Assembly: GCA_026936335.1 (NCBI GenBank)
Contig: JAPMXV010000067.1
Span: 310,001-374,000 of the forward strand
DNA: 64,000 nucleotides
From: Mantamonas sphyraenae
Taxonomy: Eukaryota; CRuMs; Mantamonadidae
Direction: 5' to 3'
In this document: positions 54,489 through 64,000 of the stretch, piece by piece
How the letters are laid out: each line of letters begins with the position of its first letter
Position numbering within the stretch: position 1 is the first letter of the stretch
Notes under the pieces: generated by a model
What the model was told of the DNA's origin: nothing
Seen by the model: only the letters and a program-made list of their open reading frames with translations
The model's database searches: none
Program-made: the position numbers and the translations under genes

Positions 54489-57400
54489 TCATTTCCATGC
54501 GTGGGTGCGACCCTTGCTGCTGTGCCGCAGCGAAGAGGAAGAGGAGGAGGAGGAAGAGGAAGGACGAGTTTGGCGCCTGGGACTGCGAGGCGCAGGGACG
54601 CTGCTTTCGCCAAAGAGGAAGCCAACTTTGATGCTCTGGACGACGTCTTGCTCGTCGTCGTCGTCGTCGGAGGAATCGTCATCGGAACCGTCGTCCGAGG
54701 TGTCCGAGTCAAGGGCAGAGTCTGAGTCGTTGCTGTGGCGACGCTTGTGCGAGGTGTAGTGTACATGCGGGGCAGCAGGTGCAGCAGCAGGGGCAGCGGA
54801 CTGCTGCTGCTGCTGTTGCGTAGGCTTTGCTTCTGCAGGCTGCTTAGGCTGGTCTGCGTTGCGTAGCTGCTCGAGCTCGCGCTTGATCTCCTTGAGCTCG
54901 TCCTTGTCGTGGCGAAGGAGCACATCCTTCTCCGCAGTGGCAATGTACTGCATGCGCATGTTTTCCAGCTCCTCCTTTTCGCGGCGGACCTCTGCGCGCT
55001 CGTGGCGCTCGAGGCGGACACGCAAGGAAGAGATCTCCTGGAGAGCTCTGGTGAGTTTGTCTTTGTACAGTTGGCGGCCTTCGTTGGCCTCGGCAAGCTT
55101 TGTGTGGAGCATGTCGTTGGCAGCCTTCAGGCGTGCGAGTTCGGTCTGCAGCTCGATGCTTGGGTTGAGGTCGACGGTGGCCTTGCGTTGGGATGCGCGG
55201 AAGCGTTCATAGTCAGCTTCGACATCATTGAGGCGAGACTCGGTTTTGACGAGCTTCTCGCGCAGGGTTGCCCTTTCGGCCTGGAGCTCGCTGACTCGGC
55301 CGCGCTCGAGGGTGACCTTGTGTTGAAAGTCATCACGGATGCGCTTGGCGACCTGGGTCAGTTCAAACACCTTTTGGTCTTGATCATGCTTCATGTTGTC
55401 TGCGCGTCGATTCAGCCTTGCCTCGAGCGCCTCGAGATCCTGGGCTTTCTTCTCCACAGCAGCCATGGCGCTCTTGAGCTTCTCCTCCATGCTTGCGTGC
55501 TTGCTCTTCCACTGCTTGTGGGCACTCTCGCGCTCCAGCTCACGCTTTTTCCATTCCTCGCGCAGAGTCTTCATGAGTTCGGCCTCGCGTGCCTGCAGGC
55601 CGTCGAGAAACTCGAGTCGCTGGCGCTCCTTCCAGCGCTCGACCTGCACCTTGGCCTTCTTCTCTGCTTGTTTGATGTTGAACAGCGCCTCTTGTTCCTT
55701 GATTTCTGCCTGCTGCTTGGCAAAGTACTCCTGGGCGAGCAGAGGGAGGCGCATCTTGCCGTCACTGCTCATGGTTTGCCACTTTGGGCCGAAACGCACA
55801 TTGGATTGGCCGGCCTGGGCCTGGAAGGGTTGCTGCGCGTGTTCTTGATGTCTGGTTTGCTCGTAGAGAGGTACAGGTGGGATCTTGGGTTGTTTGTGGT
55901 GCCTTTGGTGCTTGTGGTCGCGTGGTGAGGAGGGGATGTCGGCGGTAGATGAGGATGAAGAGGTCGCGGTGTTGTCTTGCTTGCCCGTGCCGTGCGACTG
56001 CTTGGGTCGCTTTTGCTTTTGCTTGCCTCTGCGATCAGAGGAAGCAGCTGTGGCGTTTTTCTTGGACGCTCTGTGTTCTGCGCGAGCTTGGGCGCCGTAG
56101 AAGCTGTCTTCGAGATGGAGGGAGTTCATGGAGTCGCCCAGCGGGAGGTTGCGGGAGCGGGGATTGTCTCCCATGATGCCACAGTCCTCAAGGCACAAGG
56201 TGACGGTGAGAGAACCGATGCTGCGAGGAGTTTGAAGGTCGGCAAGGTCGCCGCTGTAGGCGGCAATGCTGACTTCTGTCTGGACCATCTGCATGGAGAG
56301 GGCAGGCGGGCGGTCGATGGACTGATCGAGGGCGACGGGAGGGAGGGCGGGCGAACGGAGAACCTCGGCGAGGCTGATTGTGGCAAGGCCGATGCGTTGG
56401 TTGGGGCGGTAGTTGTCAGGGTCTTTGTGGATGACCTCGACAATGAGGGGGACCTCGACGAGAGTCTGCAAGAACTCGTTGGGGTGCATGGCAAATTCAA
56501 AGGCACAGTAGCCGTTGTTGATGGGTGTGGTGCTGTTGTGACCGTTGGTGAGGGCGGCGGGAGGTTGAGCCATCACCGAGGTGGCGGTGCCAAAGTTGGG
56601 GTATGTGTAGCGGCAAAAGAGGTTGAGAGCATGCGGGGCTCCATGGGCGGCCAGATCGTTGATGGATTGGAGCTCAATGGCATACTGAAAGTGGCGAAGA
56701 CCCTTTGCGCGGTGCCAGGTTGGCGCCTGAAGCTGCGGGGTATCTTCTTGATCTTGGAGGTGGTCGTCATCGTCATCGTCATCGTCGTCGTCATGGTCGT
56801 GTGCGGAGGCGGGAGCAGAGGAAGAGTGCCTTAGCTGGCTGCTCTGCAGTTGGTTGTGCTCCTGGTCGACGGCAAAGGAGAAGGCCGAACCGTCGGTGCT
56901 GGAGGAGGTGGAAGAGGCGTTGAGCTTGGTCCACTCGTCGCTGGCAAAAGGAGAGGCGTTGTCCTTGCGTGCGAGGTGGAGGTTGATGGAGATGGAGGAC
57001 TGGCGCGGGTTGGAGGAGTTGGTGAGGATCGAGGTGGGCTGGTCGTCCGAGTTGTGAACGGGTGGTTGGAGAGTCCAGGTGCCGTGGAGGCGCTGGTCGT
57101 CGAGGAGGACGTCCAACGGAAGCACAGCGACAGCGAGGACACGCGAGTCTTGCTTGAGGTTGATGCAGAGGCCGTTGGACGGGGAAAGGGAAGCAAAGTA
57201 GGCGCGAAGCTCGCGAGGCGAAGAGCGCATGGTGACGTGCATGTTCTGAGGCGTGCTGAATTGAATGCTCTTGCTGAGTTCAGAAAACTCTGTGCTGTGC
57301 ATCTCGTGGCCGGCAAACTGGACGGCGAGATGAAAGGGACGGTTGCCGCGGGCTCCGCCGATTTTGTCTGCTTGATGCACCTCTGTGATGTCCAGGGAGA

Positions 57401-58182
57401 ATGAGAATGCCTCGACGCCACGACCAATCTGTACAATGGTGCTGGGCCCCGTGCTCATGGTGCTGAGCTCGGTGACATCTTCGTTGCTCCAGTCTGAGTC
57501 GTAGTCGTCGTCGTCGTCGTCGTCGTCGTTATTGTCGTCGTCGTCTGCAGCGTCCTTTGCACTGCGGCTGCTGCTGCTTCCCCTGGACGGCCCATTGGTG
57601 GATGTGTGTGTTGTACCGTGCGTCATGCTGTTGCTGCCGACCTCTTCCTGAGACTCGGCGCGATCTTCGGCAGTGCTCTGCGCGCCAAAAAATCCAAACG
57701 GATCGTCAGCGGAAACGGCCGGGGCGCGGGGAACAGGCAGGGGAGGATGCGCAGACACAGAGTTTGTCACTCACCTCGCGCAATTCAAACTTGATCTTGA
57801 TCTGGGGAGTCTCGCGCTCCTTGCTGCGCTCGAGCTTGTACCAGCGCGCACTGGTGTTGTTCTTGGCGTTGAGCTCGGCAGAGCGGATGTCCAGCCGCAG
57901 GCCACCGAGGGTGCGCTTGGCGGTGGTGCTCTCGGGTTCGGCGAGCTTGAGGGCCACGCAGTCGACTCGGATCTGCTCGTTGCTGCTCTTGAGCTTCTTG
58001 AGCTGTGCGCGGGACAAGTGCCATCGGAGCGGCTGTGATTTCCAGCTCGGGGTAGAGGAATCCACGGGCCTCGTCTGCTTTGTCTGGCCATTGAAAGTTA
58101 GTTGCAAGGCCATGCCGTGGTTGGCAATACGGGGAAAGCTCTGGCCGCCCACTGCGCGGAATTCGAGAGTGAGTTCGGCCAT
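54489..58182 (-). CDS. CEP120: CEP120-like centriolar protein (C2 domains plus coiled coil)
   Basis: Exons 58182-57775 and 57677-54489 encode 1,198 residues (human CEP120 is 986). CEP120 promotes centriole elongation and basal-body formation. The N-terminal C2 domain carries ELTLEFRAVGGQSFPRIANH, TRPVDSSTPSWKSQPLRWHL and TLGGLRLDIRSAE, then ARWYKLERSK. This is the layout of the CEP120 C2A domain. A central domain (EAFSFSLDITEVHQADK, then PRELRAYFASLSPSNGLCIN) fits the DUF3668 region, and a third C2-like segment follows near residues 420-530. A long coiled coil (about residues 690-1060) precedes an acidic Ser-rich tail. Acidic inserts in the linkers explain the extra length. The intron has GTGAGT and a GCTGAC branch. 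The stop lies 45 bp from the convergent IQ-gene stop. Confidence 0.85.
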
Positions 58183-58293
58183 GGGCAGTCTGATGATGAT
58201 TTTGTTGGATCCCAGGGTGCTTGGAGAGCAGCAGATTCTTCATTGCGTGTTTGCAAAGGTGTTTCACTCCTCTCTCTCTCTCTTTCACCCAGC

Positions 58294-61200
58294 TCACAGA
58301 CCACGGAGGAGTTCACGGATGTCTTCGCTGGCAACAGAGGAGCTGCCGAGGTCGTCGCTGTCTAGGAGATCGCTGAGCGCGACGCTGGCTGCATCGTCAT
58401 CCAGAAGGGCATCGTCGAGGACATCGCCACCGTCGTAGCTCGAAGTGGTGCCAGTGGCTTGGAACCCAGCCATTTGCAGGCGGACAGAGCTGGGCGGGCG
58501 AGTGGAGACGCCGAGGATGTGCTTGCGTTCGACGTTGTCCGACTCGTTCATGGTGGTGCGCAGACGGCGAGCAATGTGCTGGCGTGGATCGTCCCCAGGC
58601 TCCAGGGGAGAGTGCTTGTGTGTGGCAACACTTGCTTCGAGCTCGGCATGGAGCTGGGCGAGCTGTTCCTGCTCTTGCTTGCTCCATTCCTGGACTTCGC
58701 GCGTGTAGTTGGTGCCGTCCTCGAGATGGTACTTCATCACTTCTTCCATGTTGCGCATGGAGCGCGGGTTGTGCATGGTGTACTTGATGGGCATCTTGCG
58801 CGAGGCAGGCGAGGAGGACGTGATGTCATTTGTGCGGTCGCCAAGCACACGCTGCTCCCTCTGGCGTCGCCGCTCCTTCTGCTCTGACTCGAACTGTTCT
58901 TGGATGCGCTTCATGTGTGCTTCATAGCGCCTGGCTGTGGCCGAAACCGCCTCTTGGGGCGTACGCGGCTCGTCGGAGGGTCCCTCGCGGCGTCGAAGCA
59001 CATCTGCGTAGAGGCGATCAATGGCCTGCTGGCGCTGCGCCTCTGACATTCGCTTGCGATTCGACTGTTCCCACGACACGCTACCGGATTGCAAGGGGAG
59101 GGCACCGCGCGACGAGCTGCCCTGCGCGGCTGCGGATCGGTCGAGGGAGTTCAGTCGTCGCAGCACCTCTGCCTGGTCACCGCTTTCGTCCAGATTGGAC
59201 AGAGTGCGAGTGGTGATGTCGTCCTGGTCAAGCTGACCTGCAGCGTTGGCCAGGGCATCGACACGCTCCAGCAGGGTCTCCAGCTTGTTTTTGTGCACCT
59301 CTTCGTGATGTTCGGTGTGGATGTGTGTGAGCGAGTCCAGGGCGCCGAGATCCTGCTCGAGGTCGGTGCCCATGGACTCTGCGGTGCGCTGGATCTCGGC
59401 CAGCTTGTCGGTGATGGACTGGAGACGGTCGCCGAGTTGTCGCTCTCGCTTTTCCTGCGCGGTACCCGGGCGAAGATGGGCATCAATGTCCATTTGATGC
59501 ATGTTTCGACGCACGGCATCGTTGACACGGTCCTCTTGTGCGCGCTGGCGCTCGAGCTGGCGCTCCTTCTCTGCATGCTCGTTTTCCAACTCGCGAAAGG
59601 CATCGAGGATGCGATCTCCGTAGTGGCTCATGCCAGGAATGTGAAGCTCCTGGCTTTGCTGAGCTCCACCTTGTGCACCCTGCTGAGGACTGGGTAGGGG
59701 CTGGTCGCCGTCTTCTGGAACGAGGGAGCCGTCGAGCTCAGCCACAGCAAGAAACGAACTGCCTGGGCTTCCGCCCTGTTGCTGCAAGGCCAGCATAAGA
59801 TCAGACGGAAGCGTGGGCATGAGGTGTTCTGTGATTTGCTGCGCAGCTGCAAGGAGCTCCTGCGTGCCCTTGTACATGTCAGCACGGTCTGCGGGCTGCT
59901 CCGTAGCCGTCTGACGTTGCGGCTCGGGCTGTGTCGGCTCGTTGAGCTTTGGCAGTGGCTGCTGTGCATCCTGAAGTGAAGCATCACTGGTGGTGGTGGA
60001 GGGGCGTGGCGTGGATCGTGCAGCATCTGCCTCTCTGTCACGCCTGCGCTGCTCGGCTGCGTTTTCGTTGTCAGATGAGTTCATGGTACCACGCAGAATG
60101 GTGTCGTACAGCTTTTGGGTGACATCGTCGCGGTTTCCTAGGTTCTCTTCGATCTTGGCCTGCAGCTTTTGCTTCTCAGCCTCAATCTCTGAGATCTGCT
60201 TGTTGCGTTCGGAGATGCGCTTTTCCACCTCGCCGTCCTCGTCAGAGGGAGCCTCATCGTGCTCAGCGGACTTCTCTTCTGGTTCTTCTGGTTCCTCTGG
60301 TTCTTCTTCCTCTTCTTGCGGTGCGGTCTCATTGGCATTGTCGGTTTGAGGAGATGCGGCGAGTTCGTTGTCGGTGGTCGCGTCGGAATGTGAGTCCTCT
60401 TGCTCCTGGGATAGCTCGAGGACGGGCTGTGGCGCACGTGCGGGTACAAGTGCTCCACTCTGGAGCAGTTGCACAATCTGGGCCTGCATCTGCATCATTT
60501 CCGTTTGCTGCTTGCGGAGCAGGGCAAGCTCTGTGGACTCCCGCTCACGGCGTTCTGCGTCCATGTTGTCCTTTGCACGCGGCAGCTTGATAAGCTGCAC
60601 CGATGGCAGTCCATACATCTGCTGAGCCATCTTTGCTCGCGAGCTGCTTGTGGCTACACGTGAAACGCCTCCAGGGGCACCTGAAGGACCGGTGGACAGC
60701 GAGAGCAGCTTGGGGCGGCCTGGTTGCGCTCCCATACGGCCCGTGGATGCAGCTGCGCGTCGAACCATGTTTGGTGGTACATACATCGCCGGCTGAGGAT
60801 TTGCCTGAGGATGAATGGGCATGCTTGCGCCCAGGTAACGGGGGTCGATGGGCGGCAAATGCACGCCCTCCTGCTGGGTGTTTGCCTGAGCCTGGGCGTG
60901 CTCCAGCATGCGTTGCTGCAGCTCATGTTGGCGTTGCACAGCCTCCATCAAACTGGGGGTAGTCTGGGCCCCTGCGGACTGGATGGTGATCGGCGCTTTC
61001 CCTTTGCTGTCAGCAGGGGTCTGCGGCGTTTCGGTGGACTGATGCTTGGGAGTGATGGCTGTCCAGGCATCGCGGCGCTGTGGCGAAGAGGTGTCTGTGT
61101 GCGGATGCATGGGCGAGGTGGCTGTGTTGACGCTGAGAAGGTGCGGCTTGTCCTTCTTTGCCCGCTCGTGTTGGTATTGGTGAAGGCGCTCCTGTGCGGC

Positions 61201-63999
61201 GGCGTACTGCATGACCAGCAGCTGTTCGTTGAGGTCCTTGGGCCGGTGGTTGCTGAGTGCTGAGGAGCTGGAGCTGGAGGAGGACTCGTAGTAGCGATGG
61301 CCGGCGGGCGTGGACGCAGCTCCGCTGGCCATCATCGGGTCCGAGACTGCGCCGGACGAGCTGGAGATGGTCAAATCGCTGATGGAAGAATGCTCTGGCG
61401 TCTCTTCAAGCTCCGGGATGTTTGTATGTGTTCCGTCTTGGCTTTGCGGCGTCTTGGTGGGGGTCTCGAGCACGAGGACCTCCTCCACCTCGTCATCCTC
61501 CAGCTCGGGCTGTTCAGGCGAGGGGTCCACACGATGTGCAGCCACAATCTCTGTGTCTTCCCAGGGAATCTCTTCCATGCCGTCGTCTTCGTCCTCAGGT
61601 TCGAGGGAGGGCGGAGCTTCTTGGGGTAGCGATGGGGCAGGCTGCGGCTCTGGGCTGATGGGCTCCAGATCTGCAGGCTGGACCATGACTACAGCTCCTT
61701 GCTCGTCGTCTTTTGCGTCGTGTTGTGAGTCATCGTGCGGAGACACCGGGCTCTGGATGCGAACAACCTCGTAGACCACCTTGGGCTGGGACGACGTGGA
61801 CTTGGACGGAGTGGCCGAGTCCGCCGGCGAGTCCGAAGGATCGAGTGCGTCATCGCTGACGCTGACGCTGAGGGCGACGGCAGGCGACTTGCCACCGGAG
61901 CGGCGCGTCATGCTGTGTTCCATGCTGTTGCGCAGTGGGCTGGGACTGCCCACGGGGCTGCCACTGCTGTGTGGAGAGTCGCGTGCGTTGGGTGAACGCA
62001 GCACAGTGCGCGTGCTCTCGGAGATGGTGTCCAGAGAACGGTTGCGACGATGCCCTTTCGTTTTGCCGGCGGCTTTTTCACGGCGCACATCCATCGAACG
62101 CGAAAGAAGAGGCATGCTGCCGCGCTTGTGCATGTTTTGAAGCTGTGTCGGGGTGCTGGGAGATAGAGGAAGCGACGATGACTCGTGCCAACTGACACTT
62201 TGGGTAACTGTGCGGACATCTGACGCGCTCGAGGCCATTGCGCCTCCCTGTGCGTCCTCTGCTTCATCCCCGTCCCAATCGCGGTCCAACTGAAAGCCAG
62301 CCGCCTCCATGGGGTCGAGGGGCTTGCGTGGGCTGACAGGAGCGCTATGTGTCGAGGTGATGGAGCGGTTCGCGTTGTTGTTCTTCTCGTCGAGGAAGCG
62401 GGTTTCGTCCATGGAGATGTTGCTGGAGGTGACGCGGTTGACAAAGGACTGCCGAAGGAAAGATTGGGAGGTGGAGGATGTGGCAGCGCTGCGGCTTGCG
62501 CCGGCAAAGTTGTTGCTGGACACACGACGCTGGATGACTGGCCTGCTGAAAATGCTGAGCTTCTCACGCAGATGCGCGAGGCTCTGTCGAACGCCCGTGT
62601 ACGTGTCTGTGTGTGCGCTCGTGATGTCTGTGGTGCGCAGGAGATGGAACATGGCGGTGGCAAAGGCCTGAAAGTCGGGGTCGAACTCAAACTCCCAGTG
62701 GACGGCCGGGCGTGCACCCAGCAGGCGGTCTGCTTCGTAGACGTCGGCAACGGTAAGAAACTCTTCCGAGCTGAACATGGTGTTTGTGTCGACTTCGACC
62801 GGCCGGAGAACGGCGGGCAAGTCACCCGGGAGCTGGCTCTGCAGTTCTTGCAGTTGGCGGCTGACCAGTTTGGACGGAATGACGGACGGGTGCACGTGTC
62901 CACACAGGGTGTCGTACATGGCCTGCACATCGTTGAGCTCCGAGGTGGAGGAGATGGCGACCTGGTGGAGCAGCTTGGACGGCGTAAAGTCGCCAAAGGG
63001 AACCAGCTTGACGGCCCAGGAAGCAATCTTTTGCTGTCTGAGGATGCCATCCTGAGGATCGATGCGGCTGTTGGGGTGGGACAGCTTTTCGCGTGTGCTG
63101 TAGCTGACCATGTCGCGGATATGCATGTACCAGAGGACCCGGAGGAGGACACGCAACGCAGCAAGCATGCGAGGCTGGACAGCGCCGGAGGTGCGGGTGG
63201 ATGAGGATGAGGATGAAGAGGAGGAGGAGGAAGCAGTGGCGGATGACTTTCCGAGTGCCAGGTGGTCACCAGAGATGTGGTCACGAGCGATCTGGTTTTT
63301 GTGTGCGAGCGTGTCCTCGTAGCTTGCGACACAGCTTGCGATCTGCGGTTTGATGATGAAAAGGATCTTGTTGATCACGTGGCGTATGGTATTGCGGGCA
63401 AGGAGTTCCGCGGAGGTCTGGGAGGTGCCTGTGCCAAGGCCGTCTTCGGAGAGGATGTCGCTGTCCTGGGAGGCGAGGCTGAACTGATCGTCGGAGAGAG
63501 GGGCGTTCGAGGCGGAGGCAGAGGAGGAAGAGGAAGAGGAGTTGATGTTTTGGTGGAGGATGGCACCTGCGTCTTCGATCACTTGGTACTCTGTGGCGCT
63601 GAGATCTGTCGCGTCGCTGAGGACCGAGTCTGTGTCGAGCGAGAGGAGAGAATGGTAGGAACGAGCCATGACCGCAATGGTGCGTTCGATGGTGGAGGAG
63701 TCGAGAGAGGCCATCTGGAGGGTGGACTGGTCGAGGAGGGGCGTCTGTGTGGGCAGAGCAAAGTCCGCGGGCACCTGGAGTGGCATGGCGCGGACGAGGC
63801 GGATGAGCTGTTGGAGGTGGTGGAGGACGGAGGTGCGGCGAAATTGAAAGGCGAGGTGGCGCATGTTTGCGTCTTCAGCCATGGCAATGACGCCAATCAT
63901 GTCGCGAAAGTTGTCGCCAATGAGTGCCGAGTTGAGCTTGGCCTGGAGGATCTGCTGGGGTTGACGCATGTGCTGGTCAAAGTCGGCGATGAAGGAAGG
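58294..63999 (-). CDS. Very large unknown coiled-coil protein (5' end outside window)
   Basis: The frame is open from the right edge of the window to a TGA at 58294-58296, giving at least 1,901 residues without a clear intron. An apparent Met at 63969 is probably internal, since codons for PSFIADFDQH precede it in frame. The first 550 residues look folded and helical (LNSALIGDNFRDMIGVIAM, LAALRVLLRVLWYMHIRDMV, VHWEFEFDPDFQAFATAMFH). A long Ser/Pro/Glu-rich disordered stretch follows, with acidic blocks and Gln-rich segments. The last 600 residues are charged coiled coil (RNKQISEIEAEKQKLQAKIE). The end is acidic and Ser/Asp-rich. I recognise no family. It could be a cytoskeletal or membrane-tethering scaffold. 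Confidence 0.7.
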   Translation of the reverse strand, partial: PSFIADFDQHMRQPQQILQAKLNSALIGDNFRDMIGVIAMAEDANMRHLAFQFRRTSVLHHLQQLIRLVRAMPLQVPADFALPTQTPLLDQSTLQMASLDSSTIERTIAVMARSYHSLLSLDTDSVLSDATDLSATEYQVIEDAGAILHQNINSSSSSSSASASNAPLSDDQFSLASQDSDILSEDGLGTGTSQTSAELLARNTIRHVINKILFIIKPQIASCVASYEDTLAHKNQIARDHISGDHLALGKSSATASSSSSSSSSSSTRTSGAVQPRMLAALRVLLRVLWYMHIRDMVSYSTREKLSHPNSRIDPQDGILRQQKIASWAVKLVPFGDFTPSKLLHQVAISSTSELNDVQAMYDTLCGHVHPSVIPSKLVSRQLQELQSQLPGDLPAVLRPVEVDTNTMFSSEEFLTVADVYEADRLLGARPAVHWEFEFDPDFQAFATAMFHLLRTTDITSAHTDTYTGVRQSLAHLREKLSIFSRPVIQRRVSSNNFAGASRSAATSSTSQSFLRQSFVNRVTSSNISMDETRFLDEKNNNANRSITSTHSAPVSPRKPLDPMEAAGFQLDRDWDGDEAEDAQGGAMASSASDVRTVTQSVSWHESSSLPLSPSTPTQLQNMHKRGSMPLLSRSMDVRREKAAGKTKGHRRNRSLDTISESTRTVLRSPNARDSPHSSGSPVGSPSPLRNSMEHSMTRRSGGKSPAVALSVSVSDDALDPSDSPADSATPSKSTSSQPKVVYEVVRIQSPVSPHDDSQHDAKDDEQGAVVMVQPADLEPISPEPQPAPSLPQEAPPSLEPEDEDDGMEEIPWEDTEIVAAHRVDPSPEQPELEDDEVEEVLVLETPTKTPQSQDGTHTNIPELEETPEHSSISDLTISSSSGAVSDPMMASGAASTPAGHRYYESSSSSSSSALSNHRPKDLNEQLLVMQYAAAQERLHQYQHERAKKDKPHLLSVNTATSPMHPHTDTSSPQRRDAWTAITPKHQSTETPQTPADSKGKAPITIQSAGAQTTPSLMEAVQRQHELQQRMLEHAQAQANTQQEGVHLPPIDPRYLGASMPIHPQANPQPAMYVPPNMVRRAAASTGRMGAQPGRPKLLSLSTGPSGAPGGVSRVATSSSRAKMAQQMYGLPSVQLIKLPRAKDNMDAERRERESTELALLRKQQTEMMQMQAQIVQLLQSGALVPARAPQPVLELSQEQEDSHSDATTDNELAASPQTDNANETAPQEEEEEPEEPEEPEEKSAEHDEAPSDEDGEVEKRISERNKQISEIEAEKQKLQAKIEENLGNRDDVTQKLYDTILRGTMNSSDNENAAEQRRRDREADAARSTPRPSTTTSDASLQDAQQPLPKLNEPTQPEPQRQTATEQPADRADMYKGTQELLAAAQQITEHLMPTLPSDLMLALQQQGGSPGSSFLAVAELDGSLVPEDGDQPLPSPQQGAQGGAQQSQELHIPGMSHYGDRILDAFRELENEHAEKERQLERQRAQEDRVNDAVRRNMHQMDIDAHLRPGTAQEKRERQLGDRLQSITDKLAEIQRTAESMGTDLEQDLGALDSLTHIHTEHHEEVHKNKLETLLERVDALANAAGQLDQDDITTRTLSNLDESGDQAEVLRRLNSLDRSAAAQGSSSRGALPLQSGSVSWEQSNRKRMSEAQRQQAIDRLYADVLRRREGPSDEPRTPQEAVSATARRYEAHMKRIQEQFESEQKERRRQREQRVLGDRTNDITSSSPASRKMPIKYTMHNPRSMRNMEEVMKYHLEDGTNYTREVQEWSKQEQEQLAQLHAELEASVATHKHSPLEPGDDPRQHIARRLRTTMNESDNVERKHILGVSTRPPSSVRLQMAGFQATGTTSSYDGGDVLDDALLDDDAASVALSDLLDSDDLGSSSVASEDIRELLRGL

Positions 64000-64000
64000 C

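Overview
This is nuclear DNA of a unicellular eukaryote, and probably a flagellate. The evidence is spliceosomal introns, roughly 56-58% GC by eye, the standard genetic code, and genes for a centriole protein (CEP120), a probable CatSper-type channel subunit, a kinesin-14, a CLASP/TOG protein, TFIIIB B'' and eIF2B-epsilon. An HPS3-like BLOC-2 subunit together with a SHAQKYF-type MYB factor is not an animal, fungal or plant combination. It suggests a free-living protist outside those groups, but the species cannot be named from the sequence. I found no rRNA, tRNA, transposon, virus or CRISPR array.

The window holds 26 genes on both strands, packed very tightly. Gaps between convergent stop codons are 18-67 bp (for example 13353/13372, 5934/5974, 54443/54489). 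Several divergent start-codon pairs are separated by 26-81 bp, and one pair (ZNHIT1/SHMT) overlaps within a single CATG. I resolved 33 introns, mostly 76-320 nt. Donors fit GTNNGN, and about two thirds of the introns carry a near-invariant (A/G)CTGAC(A/C) branch sequence whose distance from the acceptor varies widely. Stop codons are TGA in 23 of 26 genes.

Layout. 1-8.8 kb: unknown partial gene, acylphosphatase, HPS3-like, ZNHIT1 (minus), mitochondrial-type SHMT. 8.9-13.4 kb: large repeat-rich IQ protein with unresolved reading-frame changes. 13.4-21.9 kb: HUS1 (minus), SLC35F-like transporter, COX14 (minus), eIF2B-epsilon, ELOF1 (minus), a redoxin-like protein lacking one active-site Cys, and CENP-W (minus). 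21.9-38.2 kb, all minus: DYRK1 kinase, SLC12A9-like transporter, three-SANT MYB, P4-ATPase, CatSper-like subunit. 38.3-46.7 kb: BDP1, LTA4H-type aminopeptidase (minus), CLASP. 46.7-64 kb: kinesin-14 with a predicted acylated N terminus (minus), LRR protein, helical-repeat/IQ protein, CEP120 (minus), and a large partial coiled-coil protein (minus).

The genes do not form one pathway. Recurrent themes are the cytoskeleton and flagellum (kinesin-14, CLASP, CEP120, CatSper-like, IQ proteins), genome maintenance and chromatin (HUS1, CENP-W, ZNHIT1), gene expression (ELOF1, BDP1, eIF2B-epsilon, MYB) and membranes (P4-ATPase, SLC12, SLC35F, HPS3). HUS1 and DYRK1 each contain a clean one-base frame break, so some frame changes in the window are probably assembly indels.
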